This document shows positions 23,492 through 34,953 of a stretch of 64,000 nt of DNA, one piece after another. Positions within the stretch are counted from its first letter, which is position 1; every line of letters begins with the position of its first letter. Origin of the DNA: Piper betle (Eukaryota; Streptophyta; Magnoliopsida; Piperales; Piperaceae); contig JAURVB010013114.1 in the NCBI GenBank assembly GCA_033002965.1, positions 62,001 to 126,000 of the forward strand. The letters run 5' to 3'. The translations under genes and the position numbers were made by a program. A model generated the notes under the pieces. The model was not told the origin of the DNA, searched no databases, and saw only the letters and a list, made by a program, of their open reading frames with translations.

Positions 23492-26368
23492 TTAGCCTAA
23501 GGTGACTCCTCGTGGGTTATAGTGTGGCCATTGACCATCATTTTGATCTTGAGGAGTGACTCTCTCACTCGACACTCGTGGCCTCCAAATCCAAATTTCT
23601 TTTTGTGGATTTTTCCTTAGGGCATCAAACTTCTTCTGCCCATAGTATGGAGGTGACCTTGATCTTTTATGATGCCTCCTACTATTTGTTGAGTTGTTGG
23701 CTGCTTCTCTTTTAAACCTTCTAGCAGCAGTGATTTTGATTGGAGCCCCCAACTTCTTGTCCCATGTCTGGTTGGATTGCGATCTTGACATCTTTGGTGA
23801 CACGAAGAAGTGGAGACGAGATGTTGATTCATGACTTGTGTTGAACTCCTCTTGTTCTTTGATTACATTTACCAAGTCTTCATCATTGGCGATTGTGATA
23901 AGGTAATTGAAGCTTTCACCGGGTAGCTGACACTTAATCACCAAAGGGATGCTGGTAGAACATGTACCCCTGATTTGGGCGACAAGACTTGAATAAGAAC
24001 AATCATGCTCCAGTACAACCAGTCGTGTGTCTCCTCCAAAGTAGTGTTGCTTCCTTCCCTGGATTACTATCTTTCCGCCAAAGCTGCACATCAAGCGAAG
24101 TCTTGTTTTTGAGATCTTTGACTTGACTTCCTTTTGTGTTGAAGTTGTTCTGACAGCAAGCTGATCTTCCATCTTTTCTTTATCAAGCTCATCTTTTTCG
24201 AAAAGTCTTTTTCCTTGATTAGCTTGGACTTCAAACTTTTGGATTGATAGAGGTGTAGAACATCCTTTATCTTCTATAGTGGAAGCAGGCGACACCTTTG
24301 TGTCTTCAACATTAGCCATCGGGACATCCATTTCCTCTCCTTGTTTCTCTTTTCCTTTATGAGACTTCATTGGTAAGGATAAGTGGCTTACTGTCATCAC
24401 ATTAGCATTAGCAGCTTTATACTTTATATCTCCTTTGTCCAGCAACTCTTGGATCTTTTCCATCACATCTCGACATATCACCGTTGGATGGCCAAGCATT
24501 TGATGAAACCGGCAAAAATTCTCTTTCTTTTCATCTTCCGGTTTAGGTGGATTCTTCGGTATCCAGGGAGTGATTTTTCCTTGCTTGACCAAAACATCAA
24601 ACCACCTTTCAGTATCACCAACATTGAAGGTGTAATCTTCTATATTTCTCCATTCACGCCGTTGTCGGGGCGCAGCCTTTCTATCTTCATTGTTATTCCT
24701 TGGCCCTTCCAATTGTTTTTCCCGACTTGATTCTCCAAGTTCAGTGACAGCATTGGTTGATGCCTTAGCATTTTTCAGAGAAGCAGAAACCCTTCCAAGT
24801 TCTTCAAAAATCAACATCCTTTCAAACAATTGTTCAAAAGTATTGCATTGTGCACCACTTAAGAACCATGCAGCTGATCCGGCGTTCATTGCACAAATCT
24901 TCACAAGCTCCTTAATGTCAGGGGTCTCTTTCATCTGAGATGTGAGGCTTCTAAACCTCTTCACATATGTTGCAAATTCTTCACCCGATTCCCTTCGACA
25001 CTGTCGTAAGTGTTCTATTGTCACTGGAATTTCCATGGATTGAAAGTGTTCTGTAAACTGCTCAACAAATTCATCCCATGAATTGATTGATCCAGAGGGG
25101 CGGTTATTGAACCATCTCAAGGCATTACCGCTAAGTGATGCCGGGAATTGTTGTAACTTTAATTTTTCATTTGCCACAATTGTTCCACACTCAATTTCAA
25201 AAATTGTGACATGATCTCCCGGATTGCCGTCTCCATCGAACTTCGTAAAAGTTGGGCGCTTGTATTTTTCCGGCAAAATTTCCGTGTAAACTTCATCGGC
25301 TAAAGGACGAAGACGCTTTACAACTTTACTAGGTTCTTTGTCTTTCTTCCCAATCAATGCACTTATAAGTGCGGCTTGTGCATCCATTTCAGCTTTCAAT
25401 TCTTCATAATAAATATCTGACATTGGTGCTACTGGTATGGTTGGTATTTGACTTGTTGGCATTGCTGGGATGGGCATTGTGGTTGCAATTGATGGTGAGA
25501 ACACCATGGAAGGTGGTTGTTGAGAGAATGCAGGGTCATACCACCGATACGGGTATGTTGGCTGGTAGTATGGTGGTTGTGGAAACCATGCTGAGTGGGG
25601 AAGCAAACTATGCTCGGTCCGACTTGGTTGCATAGTTGGATAGTCTTTCATCCAACTTGGTTTGGACAATGAAGTAGATGTTTGGTGGATGGACTCAGTA
25701 CTTGAAATCAAAGAAAAATTTTTAATTTCATGAGGGATGTTGGCTTGATCCCTCAATGTAGTAGTAGTTGTTTCGGTAGCTGGGAATGAGGTTGATCCAA
25801 TTGGGTTTGTGGAGGTTGAAAACATCTTTCTAGCCTCCAGGGGTTGGTCCATTGTTGGACATTGGGTGGGAAGGTCGTCTTCTCTTTTCGACGAGCTCCC
25901 GGTTGCAGCACTAGCCCTTTGCATTTGGGCGAGCACTTGTTGCATCATATCCTCAATCCGTTGCATCCGCTCTTCACTTCGGCGGAATCTCTCTTCAATT
26001 GCTTCATTTTGCACTTGTCCTCCACTTAGCTGATTTGATTGCGTCAAAAGTATTTGTCCGACTTGTGATGCTTGGTTCATCTCCTCATTGCTTTTTGGAC
26101 TTTGGCTATTTTCTTCCCGTCTCATCATGCTTCTACTTGGAGTAGTTCCTCCTTCATTTCCTTCATTCAACACTGCTTCCAGCTGTTGAATTCTTTCTCG
26201 CACATTTCCCGCAATGTGCTGGCTTGCTTCCATGTTTACTTCCAATTCTCTTTGCCTTCCTTGAGTTGATGTGGATGGGTCATCTTCATTAGCGCGTTCC
26301 TTTGGCGTGTCGCATTCCTTGTTTCCGGCGCCATTTTCTTTTATCCACACTATCTCTTCAAACCGCAC
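23492..26368 (-). CDS. gag: Gag polyprotein with C-terminal PB1-like domain, element A
   Basis: One open frame of 958 residues. Order: coiled-coil-like segments near 55-70 and 120-150; a Pro/Ser/Tyr-rich linker about 240-320; the retrotransposon Gag core about 385-520 (LRWFNNRPSGSINSWDEF, FATYVKRFRSL); a variant zinc knuckle C619-x2-H-x4-H-x4-C632; a Lys/Glu-rich stretch; and about 755-858 a PB1-like domain with CSFGGKIVIQ, FGGDTRLVVLEHDCSYSSL, IKCQLP and the acidic ITIANDEDLVNVI block. The C-terminus is basic (RRHHKRSRSPP). Protease, RT and integrase motifs are absent. The homologue of element B's start codon (ATG at 26334) is out of frame here, so translation must start at 26368 or at an internal Met such as residue 46. 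Confidence 0.85.
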   Translation of the reverse strand: MRFEEIVWIKENGAGNKECDTPKERANEDDPSTSTQGRQRELEVNMEASQHIAGNVRERIQQLEAVLNEGNEGGTTPSRSMMRREENSQSPKSNEEMNQASQVGQILLTQSNQLSGGQVQNEAIEERFRRSEERMQRIEDMMQQVLAQMQRASAATGSSSKREDDLPTQCPTMDQPLEARKMFSTSTNPIGSTSFPATETTTTTLRDQANIPHEIKNFSLISSTESIHQTSTSLSKPSWMKDYPTMQPSRTEHSLLPHSAWFPQPPYYQPTYPYRWYDPAFSQQPPSMVFSPSIATTMPIPAMPTSQIPTIPVAPMSDIYYEELKAEMDAQAALISALIGKKDKEPSKVVKRLRPLADEVYTEILPEKYKRPTFTKFDGDGNPGDHVTIFEIECGTIVANEKLKLQQFPASLSGNALRWFNNRPSGSINSWDEFVEQFTEHFQSMEIPVTIEHLRQCRRESGEEFATYVKRFRSLTSQMKETPDIKELVKICAMNAGSAAWFLSGAQCNTFEQLFERMLIFEELGRVSASLKNAKASTNAVTELGESSREKQLEGPRNNNEDRKAAPRQRREWRNIEDYTFNVGDTERWFDVLVKQGKITPWIPKNPPKPEDEKKENFCRFHQMLGHPTVICRDVMEKIQELLDKGDIKYKAANANVMTVSHLSLPMKSHKGKEKQGEEMDVPMANVEDTKVSPASTIEDKGCSTPLSIQKFEVQANQGKRLFEKDELDKEKMEDQLAVRTTSTQKEVKSKISKTRLRLMCSFGGKIVIQGRKQHYFGGDTRLVVLEHDCSYSSLVAQIRGTCSTSIPLVIKCQLPGESFNYLITIANDEDLVNVIKEQEEFNTSHESTSRLHFFVSPKMSRSQSNQTWDKKLGAPIKITAARRFKREAANNSTNSRRHHKRSRSPPYYGQKKFDALRKNPQKEIWIWRPRVSSERVTPQDQNDGQWPHYNPRGVTLG

Positions 26369-26383
26369 TGCTACCTCTTGACG

Positions 26384-26402
26384 GTCCCCAGTGGAGTCGC
26401 CA
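26384..26402 (-). other. Primer binding site of element A
   Basis: On the minus strand TGGCGACTCCACTGGGGAC lies five bases after the 5' LTR. TGG pairs with a tRNA CCA end. I recall this type from Tat/Ogre-like plant elements, where it was assigned to tRNA-Arg, but I cannot verify the tRNA here. Confidence 0.8.
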
Positions 26403-26407
26403 ATTTA

Positions 26408-27454
26408 TGTTCGGGCGCGGGTTCGTCCGCTGGTGCGGGTTAGAGTGTTCCCGCGTCGGGTTGGAAGGGTTCGGTGGGACCGAGGCGCCCTTGCCGCGCA
26501 AAGAGACAGCGTGATGAGACTAAAGAGTCACAAGTATCCAAGGGATGGCGATTTCCAATCCTAATTATTCATTTCCATAGACATATCATGCTTGAATGCA
26601 TGAAAATTGCAACTGCAATGCTGCTTCAACTTCAGAAGGGAAAGATTGTCTTCCTCCTCTGGATTGCAATAACTCCTCCAAGGCGTCTCCTTCAATGGCG
26701 TCCTTAGTTGCAGCAGGGTGGATTTCAGCAACTCCTTTAATCAGCAAGACAGCAACATGACATTTCCTTCCCCTTGCTTCTTCTCCAATGGCAGCAACAA
26801 GCAAGGATGGAGGAGTAGGGCGTCCTCCTCCTAGCAGCAACAAGCAAGGATGGAGGCAATGGCAGCAACAAGCAAGGATGGAGGAGTAGGGCGTCCTCCT
26901 CCTAGCAGCAGCAGCCTGGGCGTGGAACACCGTCTTCCAGCAAAAAGACAGAGTCTTCTACTTCGTCAAGTGGCTCCTTCTTTAAGTAGTAATGCATGGC
27001 ATCTCTTTCTTCTAGCCTCCATTGCAGCCAGATCCCCCCTTTGTAGCAGCAACAGGCGTCCTCTTTTATAGCAAGTAGCAACAACTTCGTCTTCTTCAAT
27101 GGCAGCTTCGTCTTCTTCAATGGCAGCTTCGTCTTCTTCAATGGCAGCTTCGTCTTCTTCAATGGCAACTTCGTCTTCTTCAATGGCAGCTTCGTCTTCT
27201 TCAATGGCAGCTTCGTCTTCTTCAATGGCAGCTTCGTCTTCTTCAATGGCAGCTTCGTCTTCTTCAATGGCAACTTCGTCTTCTTCAATGGCAGCTTCGT
27301 CTTCTTCAATCTCGTGGACCCCTTTCCCTCCTTCCGAATAAATCTTACGTATCTCATTTCTATTAAGTTAGGCATAACCACGGGTTCAACCACGACTGGC
27401 TGGGTTAACCGTCATGATTGAGCCGAGGGGTGCGGTGAAAAATTTGGACGAACA
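26408..27454 (-). repeat. 5' LTR of element A (right copy, 1047 bp)
   Basis: Same ends and sequence as the left LTR. It is 92 bases shorter, exactly one 71-bp plus one 21-bp unit. Confidence 0.93.
27086..27310 (-). repeat. 21-bp minisatellite in the right LTR of A
   Basis: Ten full units and a partial eleventh of the same 21-bp repeat as at 23014. Confidence 0.95.
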
Positions 27455-28287
27455 CTTATATTTCTATTGGCTACTAGAACACTTTAAAGCGGATTACCGC
27501 TCCATATAAAAGAAGTGAAGAGTTGAACGTTATAAAAAGCTATCTTATTATATATTTTGCAAATCAATAAAGCTTAAAATATAAAAAGTGTATCAATATG
27601 TATATATAAAAAAAGAAAATAATTATATATTATAAAAAATTTCATCATATTAAATAAGTCAATAATTTTTTTAAAATTCCTCTCTTTTTTATTAAACTTT
27701 ATTTTGCCTTTTTTACAAATATTTTGTGGCATCAACCTTTTTTTATCTCTTTTTAAAATTATATACATGACATCAACGTGATAATATGTATTTCTTTTTC
27801 ATTGTATGTATTATATCTCTTTTGTTATAATATGATAATATCTTATACAGATTGGTATCCAAGCCATCAAAGTGTTCACAGGACGGAAGCTACTGCTTAA
27901 GTCCAAAAAAAAACTTAATAGATAAAACTATCATATTGGATGAACACCGAGATAATTTGGAATCAAGGATGATACTTGTTTGATGGATAATGTTTGATTG
28001 TAATTTGTAGGATGGTGCTTATGGATGGCCCTTTTGACAACAGGTCAGTCCAAAGGTGGCAGCCCATGGGCCAAGTGAACTTGGCCCATTAACAACCGCG
28101 GACATGTAAATTTCCAGTTTTAGCCCTCCATTTTGTAGTTTAGTTGCGATATAATCTCTCCCCATTGCGGCCCATTATTGCTCAATATGTTAGTTAATTT
28201 TATGAAGATTATTTCACTATTATTCTCTATACAGCTAGAATTTGCATTTCTTTGTGATAACTTGCTAGTTTTGGCATTTTATTATAC

Positions 28288-28330
<43 letters not shown>

Positions 28331-30938
28331 TTGCAACTTATCTTAAAAATAGACTTTAATTTTATAGGCATGCCCTCGTTAATTAAAAAATATATTATAA
28401 TAATACTGTAGTGCTGTATTGACCTGGTCTACAAAATAAAAGTAAAAATAAAATAAAACAAAAGTGAAAAAAGAAAAAAATTAAAAAAAATGACTGCCAA
28501 AGATTAAGGAACATGACACAAACACCAAGGAGACACGAATCCCAAACAAGCACTCTGGTGGAATGATTTACCAAACATTAAACATTAAGGTGAAACGTGT
28601 AGAATTTATTACAGATATCTCTCTAATTCCATACTCTGTAAATAAGACCTCACCATCTCTCTATCTCCTATAAAAACTTGGACCCGCGAGTACCAAAGAA
28701 GGAAAAGAAAGCAGAGAGGAAAGAAAATTAAGCTAGTGAGAGAAACCTAACTTCTTGCCTCTCATCCCAACAAGCTCACTACTTTTGGCTCGTACTTGAT
28801 ATCTCTATTAGTCTTATAACCAATTATTTATAAACTCTCTTTTATACACAATAATAATACTTTTTTTATTTGCATTCTTTTCACTTTTCTTTTATCAAAT
28901 AAGAACGCCCTTGCATCCTCATCATCCAAACCACTCATTTTAATTTTGCGAAAGCACGGTGCTCATCCCGATAACAATAATATAAGGTTAAATTCTAGGA
29001 GGTGATATGTTATACCAAATGAATTTATTTTTTATTTTATTGTATTTTTCTTATTTGTAGCTTTTATTTTTGATAGATCATAGTTTTTATATAATTTTTA
29101 ATTAGTTGGAGTTGACATTCAGTGTAAGTTTAATAACTTGAAACCTAGACTCGCATGTCATTGAGCTGAGTTTAAAATTTTAATTGCGAGTAAAGAAATA
29201 TATGAAGTTAGTATATAGTTTTTTTAATATTTGTAATTGATAAATATCTGATATAGGTTACTTAATAATATTAATTTAATTAATTTAAAATATTATTATG
29301 TTTTAATTTTTTATGACTTGAATTCGAGACTAAATCAGTCACTGTAGTAGCATTTAGGGAGTTTGACTCAAGTCCAGTGGACTTGTAAAGATTTTTGAGC
29401 CAAATGAAAATTTGTAAACTATGATTGATTATAATGATGAGCCTGCCAAGCCTGATGCTAGGAGGGATATTGTTCTTCTTATAGAATATTTTCAGTTTAC
29501 TAATTGAGCCTACTGAAATGGACAACTATGATTGACAGCCGTGAATTTGGTCTGCGAATACACATTAACCTATTACTGAGATTATATTACAAGCATGCTA
29601 ATCATATTACACACGTGACACCCTTATTTATATGATTCAAAGGTTTGTAGGCTTAAAGATATGAACCCATTGGAACAACGGGATTAATCATCTCTTTGAA
29701 GGATTGAAGGACACATGGAATTGAAACTTAACACAAAATATAATATTTATGTTTGGTCCTTTCAATTAATTATATACCCTCAAATTTACTATTATATAGT
29801 TAGTTTAGTCTATAGGGTAATTTTCTCCGCTGGACATATCAAATGGCTAACGGAAAATGAAAGTGATCAATGTAATTCGGTGAACCCGTGAATTGGTGAC
29901 CGACGCAATAGCACATATGCGCCGAATGCCTCTCCATGGTAGCTAGCTGTTACAACTATTCTAACCTCATATTGCTTCTGTCCAGACGGAAGTATAACAG
30001 TAAGGAATGCACGATATTTGAATCACTGACATGCACGCTTCAATTGATCGTCGTGCCTTTAATCCATACTCAATCACTCTCCGCTATCTTCATTGCGGAG
30101 GAGAATATAATGTACAACCACCAACGACTTGTATGGTATCGATCTCATTCGAGTTTAGTTATCTTCAAATTGGAGGCGCACGTCGTAGCTAGTCACCTCT
30201 TTTTTCCAACTAAGATATTCATCAGAAACCGTAGGAACTAGTCGGAATAATCCACCGTCCACATGTATGCGACAAACCATATTGTTCTTTTAAGCTGATC
30301 TTTTATCTTCAAGGATGAGGCCACTTTGGCCATGACGAATATCGAGGAAGCTTTGAGGAATATGGAAGTGCGGTAGAATTCATGTAGTACTCCATTGACT
30401 TCGGAGAAGACAAAATTAGCTCTATTAATGACTTTCTTGCAGTGGAAATGACGAGGTGATCGATATTGATATTCCACTTAGAAAAATTTTCTTGTCTTAT
30501 TTTGTAAGTGAGGAATATTATGGAACAACGATCTTAGCCGATGATCCCAACAGTACTTATACATTAGTTTCATACGTAACGCCAAGGGTCACGGCATCAG
30601 ACTATTGACAATTATGGTTGAAAAAAGTAACAAAGATGCGACTAGCCAATTAAGCCAGGACGGGCAAGTTCAAGTGACGAGGCTAGCTGCGTAAAATTTG
30701 TTCATAGTAGTTATTCAACGTACATTGAGTCAAGTAGCTAGGAACTATATTTCTATGATTGTATCTATCCACCAAGGCCAGTCACCCTGGTTGGGGGAGA
30801 AAACCGTGTCTGCAGCGTTTACCTTACCTACTGAGAACAACCCCTCCACGCGTTCTCTTAACAATATACATCTATTCTCATCCAACTTCTTCCTGTTCTC
30901 GCTCTTCCCCCCCTTCTCGCTCTTCCTTCCGCCCCCCA
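27455..30938. other. AT-rich intergenic DNA between elements
   Basis: No gene recognised. CTATAAAAACTTGG near 28670 followed by a purine-rich leader looks promoter-like, but no open frame follows. Short frames near 29940-30480 show no motif. A CATA/(TA)n run lies near 28286-28327. Confidence 0.45.
28286..28327. repeat. (CATA)n-(TA)n microsatellite
   Basis: Four CATA units run into a TA tract of about 27 bases. Confidence 0.9.
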
Positions 30939-31722
30939 TGTACCATGCAAGAGTTGCTATCGATTACAAATTTGACCGGTCACAACGTGTCTGAACTGCA
31001 TAGATTTTGGTTTTTGGGTTGACTTTTAAAAAAAATAATTTAGTCCATTATATTATATTTTAAATTGGATTATTACAAATGATATTATCCTCCTAATTCC
31101 CTATTAGATGATAGGTTGGGCTAAAAACATTAATTAGGCTATCGGTTATGGACCAAAAAGGTTGTTGGCTGAGGCTAATGACAGGTTAAGTGTAAGAATG
31201 TTAAAGATAAGATTTCTTAAGAGTAGATTGTAAAATCTCTTAAATTAGTCCTATATTTAATACTTACTAGAATAAGATCTTGTTTATAAATGAGAATGTA
31301 CTATGCAAAAGTTGCTATCGATTACAAATTTGATTGGTTACAACTTGATCCGATGTTGCATGGATAAAGGTTTTTGATTTTAGGTTGACTTTTTGAAGAG
31401 ATGGCTTAACGCATTATATTATACTATGGGCTGAGTCATTACAAATGGTATCAGGCTTCTATTCCTCGTTAGATGGTAGGTTGGGGTGTGGGCATTGACT
31501 AGCTGTCGGTTATGGGCCAAAGAATATCTTGAATTGAGGGTAGCGACAGGTCAAGTATAGGAATTTTGAAGACAAAATTTCTTAAGGTGGGTAGATTGTA
31601 AGATCCATTAATTTAGTCTCACATCTAATAATAAGAATGAATTATAAATTTTTAATTTCGATGAATCACTTTTAAAGAGATAACATTGCCTATTATATTA
31701 GAATTTGGGATGAGTCGTTACA
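30939..31722 (+). mobile_element. Tandem TRIM-like element (LTR-internal-LTR-internal-LTR)
   Basis: Sequence repeats with a period of about 358 bases. The middle LTR is 31229-31443 (TGTAAAATC...CATTACA, 215 bp), followed after AA by TGGTATCAGGC (31446-31456), close to the initiator tRNA-Met primer site TGGTATCAGAGC. A shortened LTR follows at 31597-31722 (TGTAAGATCC...CGTTACA), preceded by a purine-rich AAGGTGGGTAGA. A truncated LTR with a decayed primer site is at 30939-31077. Internal domains of about 150 bp have no coding capacity, as in terminal-repeat retrotransposons in miniature. Confidence 0.6.
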
Positions 31723-33533
31723 AAAGTTTCTAAATTACCTCAATTCATGCTAGGTACTGAGGCACACATCCAAATAATAAGTAAAATGCAATAGAGTGTA
31801 CGTACAAATATTGCCGAGTTTTAACATTCTTTGCAAAAACTTTTTGGTTCAAGTGATCATAAACTCGAACCGCAGTATATTTATATTGCAGGAAGAATAT
31901 CCATATATGTAGATGACAAGTTTTTGCATATGACTAGAAATACGAATTAATTGATAACCACATCATCAATTTTTCGGGCTCATTAATTATGGGTTTAATT
32001 GGTGAAGCTAGATGAATTGCATGCATGCATATTGATTGAATACATGTTTTTTCGTTGTGAAACTTAAAAGAAATACATGTTTGGCCGTATGCTTATTGCC
32101 TCACGATTAGTATCTGCCCCTCGGCCATAAATTTAAAACTAAGGGCTCATGTTGACTTTAAACCCGGTCTTTACATTGACTTGGGTGACATTAATCACTA
32201 CAGGTTTATTTTATTTTAATTTTTGTATCAAGCTTATTTATATTCATCATCGATTGCCTAAGTCAACGTTATATATACTATGACTTGGCTTGGTCTGCTG
32301 ATTAGTTTTTTAAGTTTATATAATATAGCTGTATCATGCAATGATCTGCCAGTTTCCAGCTAGCCGTAGAAGCATATATATTAGTCACTTATATAAATTT
32401 ACACGAAAGATTGTTGTCTATGAAGATACGCTAATAATTGGCCCACTACACCAATTAATCAGGCTCATCATGATCCGTTTAATGAAGTAATCTTATGTTT
32501 ATAAACTTCGTGCTCAAAATTAACTATATTTTAAACTTATTAAATAATATTTAAATAATTTAGTCAGGATTAGAGGAAGACTTTTGTAAATGATGAGATG
32601 AATTATGATAATTAGATTTTTTTAATGTTTTTGATTGATCTTTGGTCTATTGAAATAGTATATTTATATGCACTTAAATCATTAGAAGTACAAAACAGAT
32701 CAAGATTTATGATTTAATTAGAGTATAATTAATTGGCCTTCTGAATATATCTTTTATTTCAATATATATTTATCAAAGAAGCCCATAATTAATAAATCTA
32801 AACTATTGATTAATGAACCTCCTAATGGCTAGGTAGCTACCAGCCTACCACCACATGATAATCAGATTATTGCAAACTGCAAGCTGAACAACCTTCTTTT
32901 AACCTCTCACTTGACCTGCCACTGAGCTGGTTTATCATAAATATTGTTATCATATCAATCAATCAAATTGTAAATACATAGTGAGTACTATGTTTTTGTA
33001 TGTTCCTAGCTATGAATATGGATAATGTCTATGATCGTAAAAAAGGTGACATAAGATCATACGCAATCGCAACCACTATTGTTTGGGAGTTGAAAATGAA
33101 TCTTGGAAGTAGAATGCTCATTGTTTAATTAGTAGTTCACCATCTGCAGACTAGCTAACTGCCGTTAGATGAGATTATACAAAGCATCGATTATTTATCA
33201 ACACGGAACTCATTTTTCATTAAAGATCTTTTGAAATATAATTTTGACATCGTCCATGCATCTACAATCAACTTCATTTAAAGCTTATTAATTTAATTAC
33301 TATAGTATAAATTTTACGGAAGCGAATTTTAAAAGCATAAACCAGAAACACTCAATAGCAAACTAAAATCATACATATATATATAATCGTACATATTGTA
33401 CCACAACACACAATGATACCACGTGTAGCCTGTACAACTCAATGGAGCATGTAACGTATAATAAACATATACATGTATTAGAATTTACAATGGCACCGCG
33501 TGTAGCCCATACAACTCAATAGAGTATATAACG

Positions 33534-33573
<40 letters not shown>

Positions 33574-33712
33574 AAATTTAGTCGACGATAACATGATTAT
33601 ATCATACATTAACAAAAACTTATACTAAAATCTAGTCGACAGTAATATGCATGTATCATAAATAAATATATACGTGTACTGAAATTTAATCAACAATAGC
33701 ATGCCTGTATAT
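31723..33712. other. AT-rich intergenic DNA
   Basis: No open frame or motif of note. A (TA)n tract is at 33541-33571. Around 33400-33540 the phrase GTGTAGCC(T/C) followed by ACAACTCAATGGAG/AGAG recurs twice about 80 bases apart, a small diverged tandem repeat. Confidence 0.5.
33541..33571. repeat. (TA)n microsatellite
   Basis: Uninterrupted TA run of about 31 bases. Confidence 0.95.
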
Positions 33713-34079
33713 TGTTCGGGCGCGGGTTCATCCGCTGGTGCGGGTTAGAGTGTTCCCGCGTCGGGTTGGAAGGGTTCGGTGGGACCGAGGCGCCCTTGCC
33801 GCGCAAAGAGACAGTGTGATGAGACTAAAGAGTCACAAGTATCCAAGGGATGGCGATTTCCAATCCTAATTATTCATTTCCATAGATATATCATGCTTGA
33901 ATGCATGAAAATTGCAACTGCAATGCTGCTTCAACTTCGGCAGGGGAAAGATTGTCTTCCTCCTCAGCAGCAACATCAACCTTCAATGGCGACCTTAATT
34001 GCAGCAGGGTGGATTTCAGCAACTCCTTTAATCAGCAAGACAGCAACATGACATTTCCTTCCCCTTGCTTCTTCTCCAA

Positions 34080-34512
34080 TGGCAGCAACAAGCAAGGATG
34101 GAGGCAATGACAGCAACAAGCAAGGATGGAGGAGCTTCTTCAATGGCAGCAGCAAGCAAGGATGGAGGAGTAGGGCGTCCTCCTCCTAGCAGCAACAAGC
34201 AAGGATGGAGGAGCTTCTTCAATGGCAGCAGCAAGCAAGGATGGAGGAGTAGGGCGTCCTCCTCCTAGCAGCAGCAAGCAAGGATGGAGGAGCTTCTTCA
34301 ATGGCAGCAACAAGCAAGGATGGAGGAGCTTCTTCTCCAATGGCAGCAACAAGCAAGGATGGAGGAGTAGGGCGTCCTCCTCCTAGCAGCAGCAAGCAAG
34401 GATGGAGGAGTAGGGCGTCCTCCTCCTAGCAGCAGCAAGCAAGGATGGAGGAGCTTCTTCAATGGCAGCAGCAAGCAAGGATGGAGGAGTAGGGCGTCCT
34501 CCTCCTAGCAGC
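34080..34512 (-). repeat. Irregular tandem repeats in the B left LTR
   Basis: Many shuffled copies of AGCAAGCAAGGATGGAGGAG joined either to GAGCTTCTTCAATGGCAG or to TAGGGCGTCCTCCTCCTAG, giving a composite array. Confidence 0.85.
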
Positions 34513-34591
34513 AGCCTGGGCGTGGAACACTGTTTCCAGCCCCTCCCCCTTTCAACCTGCAATGGCGTCCTTCTTTATAGTAAGCGAACAG

Positions 34592-34812
34592 CAACTTCGT
34601 CTTCCTCAATGCAATGAGTTCGTCTTCTCAATGCAGTGACTTCGTCTTCTCCATGCAATGACTTCGTCTTCTCGATGCAATGACTTCGTCTTCTCCATGC
34701 AATGACTTCGTCTTCTCCATGCAATGACTTCGTCTTCTCCATGCAATGACTTCGTCTTCTCCATGCAATGACTTCGTCTTCTCCATGCAATGACTTCGTC
34801 TTCTTCAATCTC
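34592..34812 (-). repeat. 22-bp minisatellite in the B left LTR
   Basis: About ten units of GACTTCGTCTTCTCCATGCA followed by AT. It occupies the place of the 21-bp repeat in element A, with a changed unit. Confidence 0.85.
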
Positions 34813-34953
34813 GTGGACCCCTTTCCCTCCTTCCGAATAAATCTCACGTATCTTATTTCTATTAAATTAGGCATAACCACGGGTTCAACCACGACTGGCT
34901 GGGTTAACCATCATGATTGAGCCGAGGGGTGCGGTGAAAAATTTGGACGAACA

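Larger units (their letters stand above)
22265..27454 (-). mobile_element. Non-autonomous LTR retrotransposon A (gag-only, TR-GAG-like)
   Basis: Flanked by the perfect 5-bp duplication CTTAT (22260-22264 and 27455-27459). Both LTRs begin TGTTCG and end CGAACA. A tRNA-type primer site adjoins the right LTR and a purine tract adjoins the left LTR, so the element points to the minus strand. The 3.0 kb interior holds a single gag ORF and has no room for pol. Outside repeat-number differences I see no mismatch between the LTR segments I compared, so insertion is recent. Such gag-only elements depend on pol from another element. The C-x2-H-x4-H-x4-C knuckle and PBS type suggest a Ty3/gypsy Tat/Ogre relative, which is inference. 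Confidence 0.92.
33713..34953 (-). repeat. 3' LTR of element B (left, 1241 bp)
   Basis: Same type as the LTRs of A, but with an expanded GTAGGGCGTCCTCC/CAAGCAAGGATGG repeat block (about 34080-34512) and a 22-bp instead of a 21-bp minisatellite. Confidence 0.9.

Noticed and set aside
28660..28790. TATA box plus purine-rich leader suggesting a gene start
   Set aside because: No open frame, hairpin precursor or known non-coding RNA follows; could be a decayed LTR promoter.
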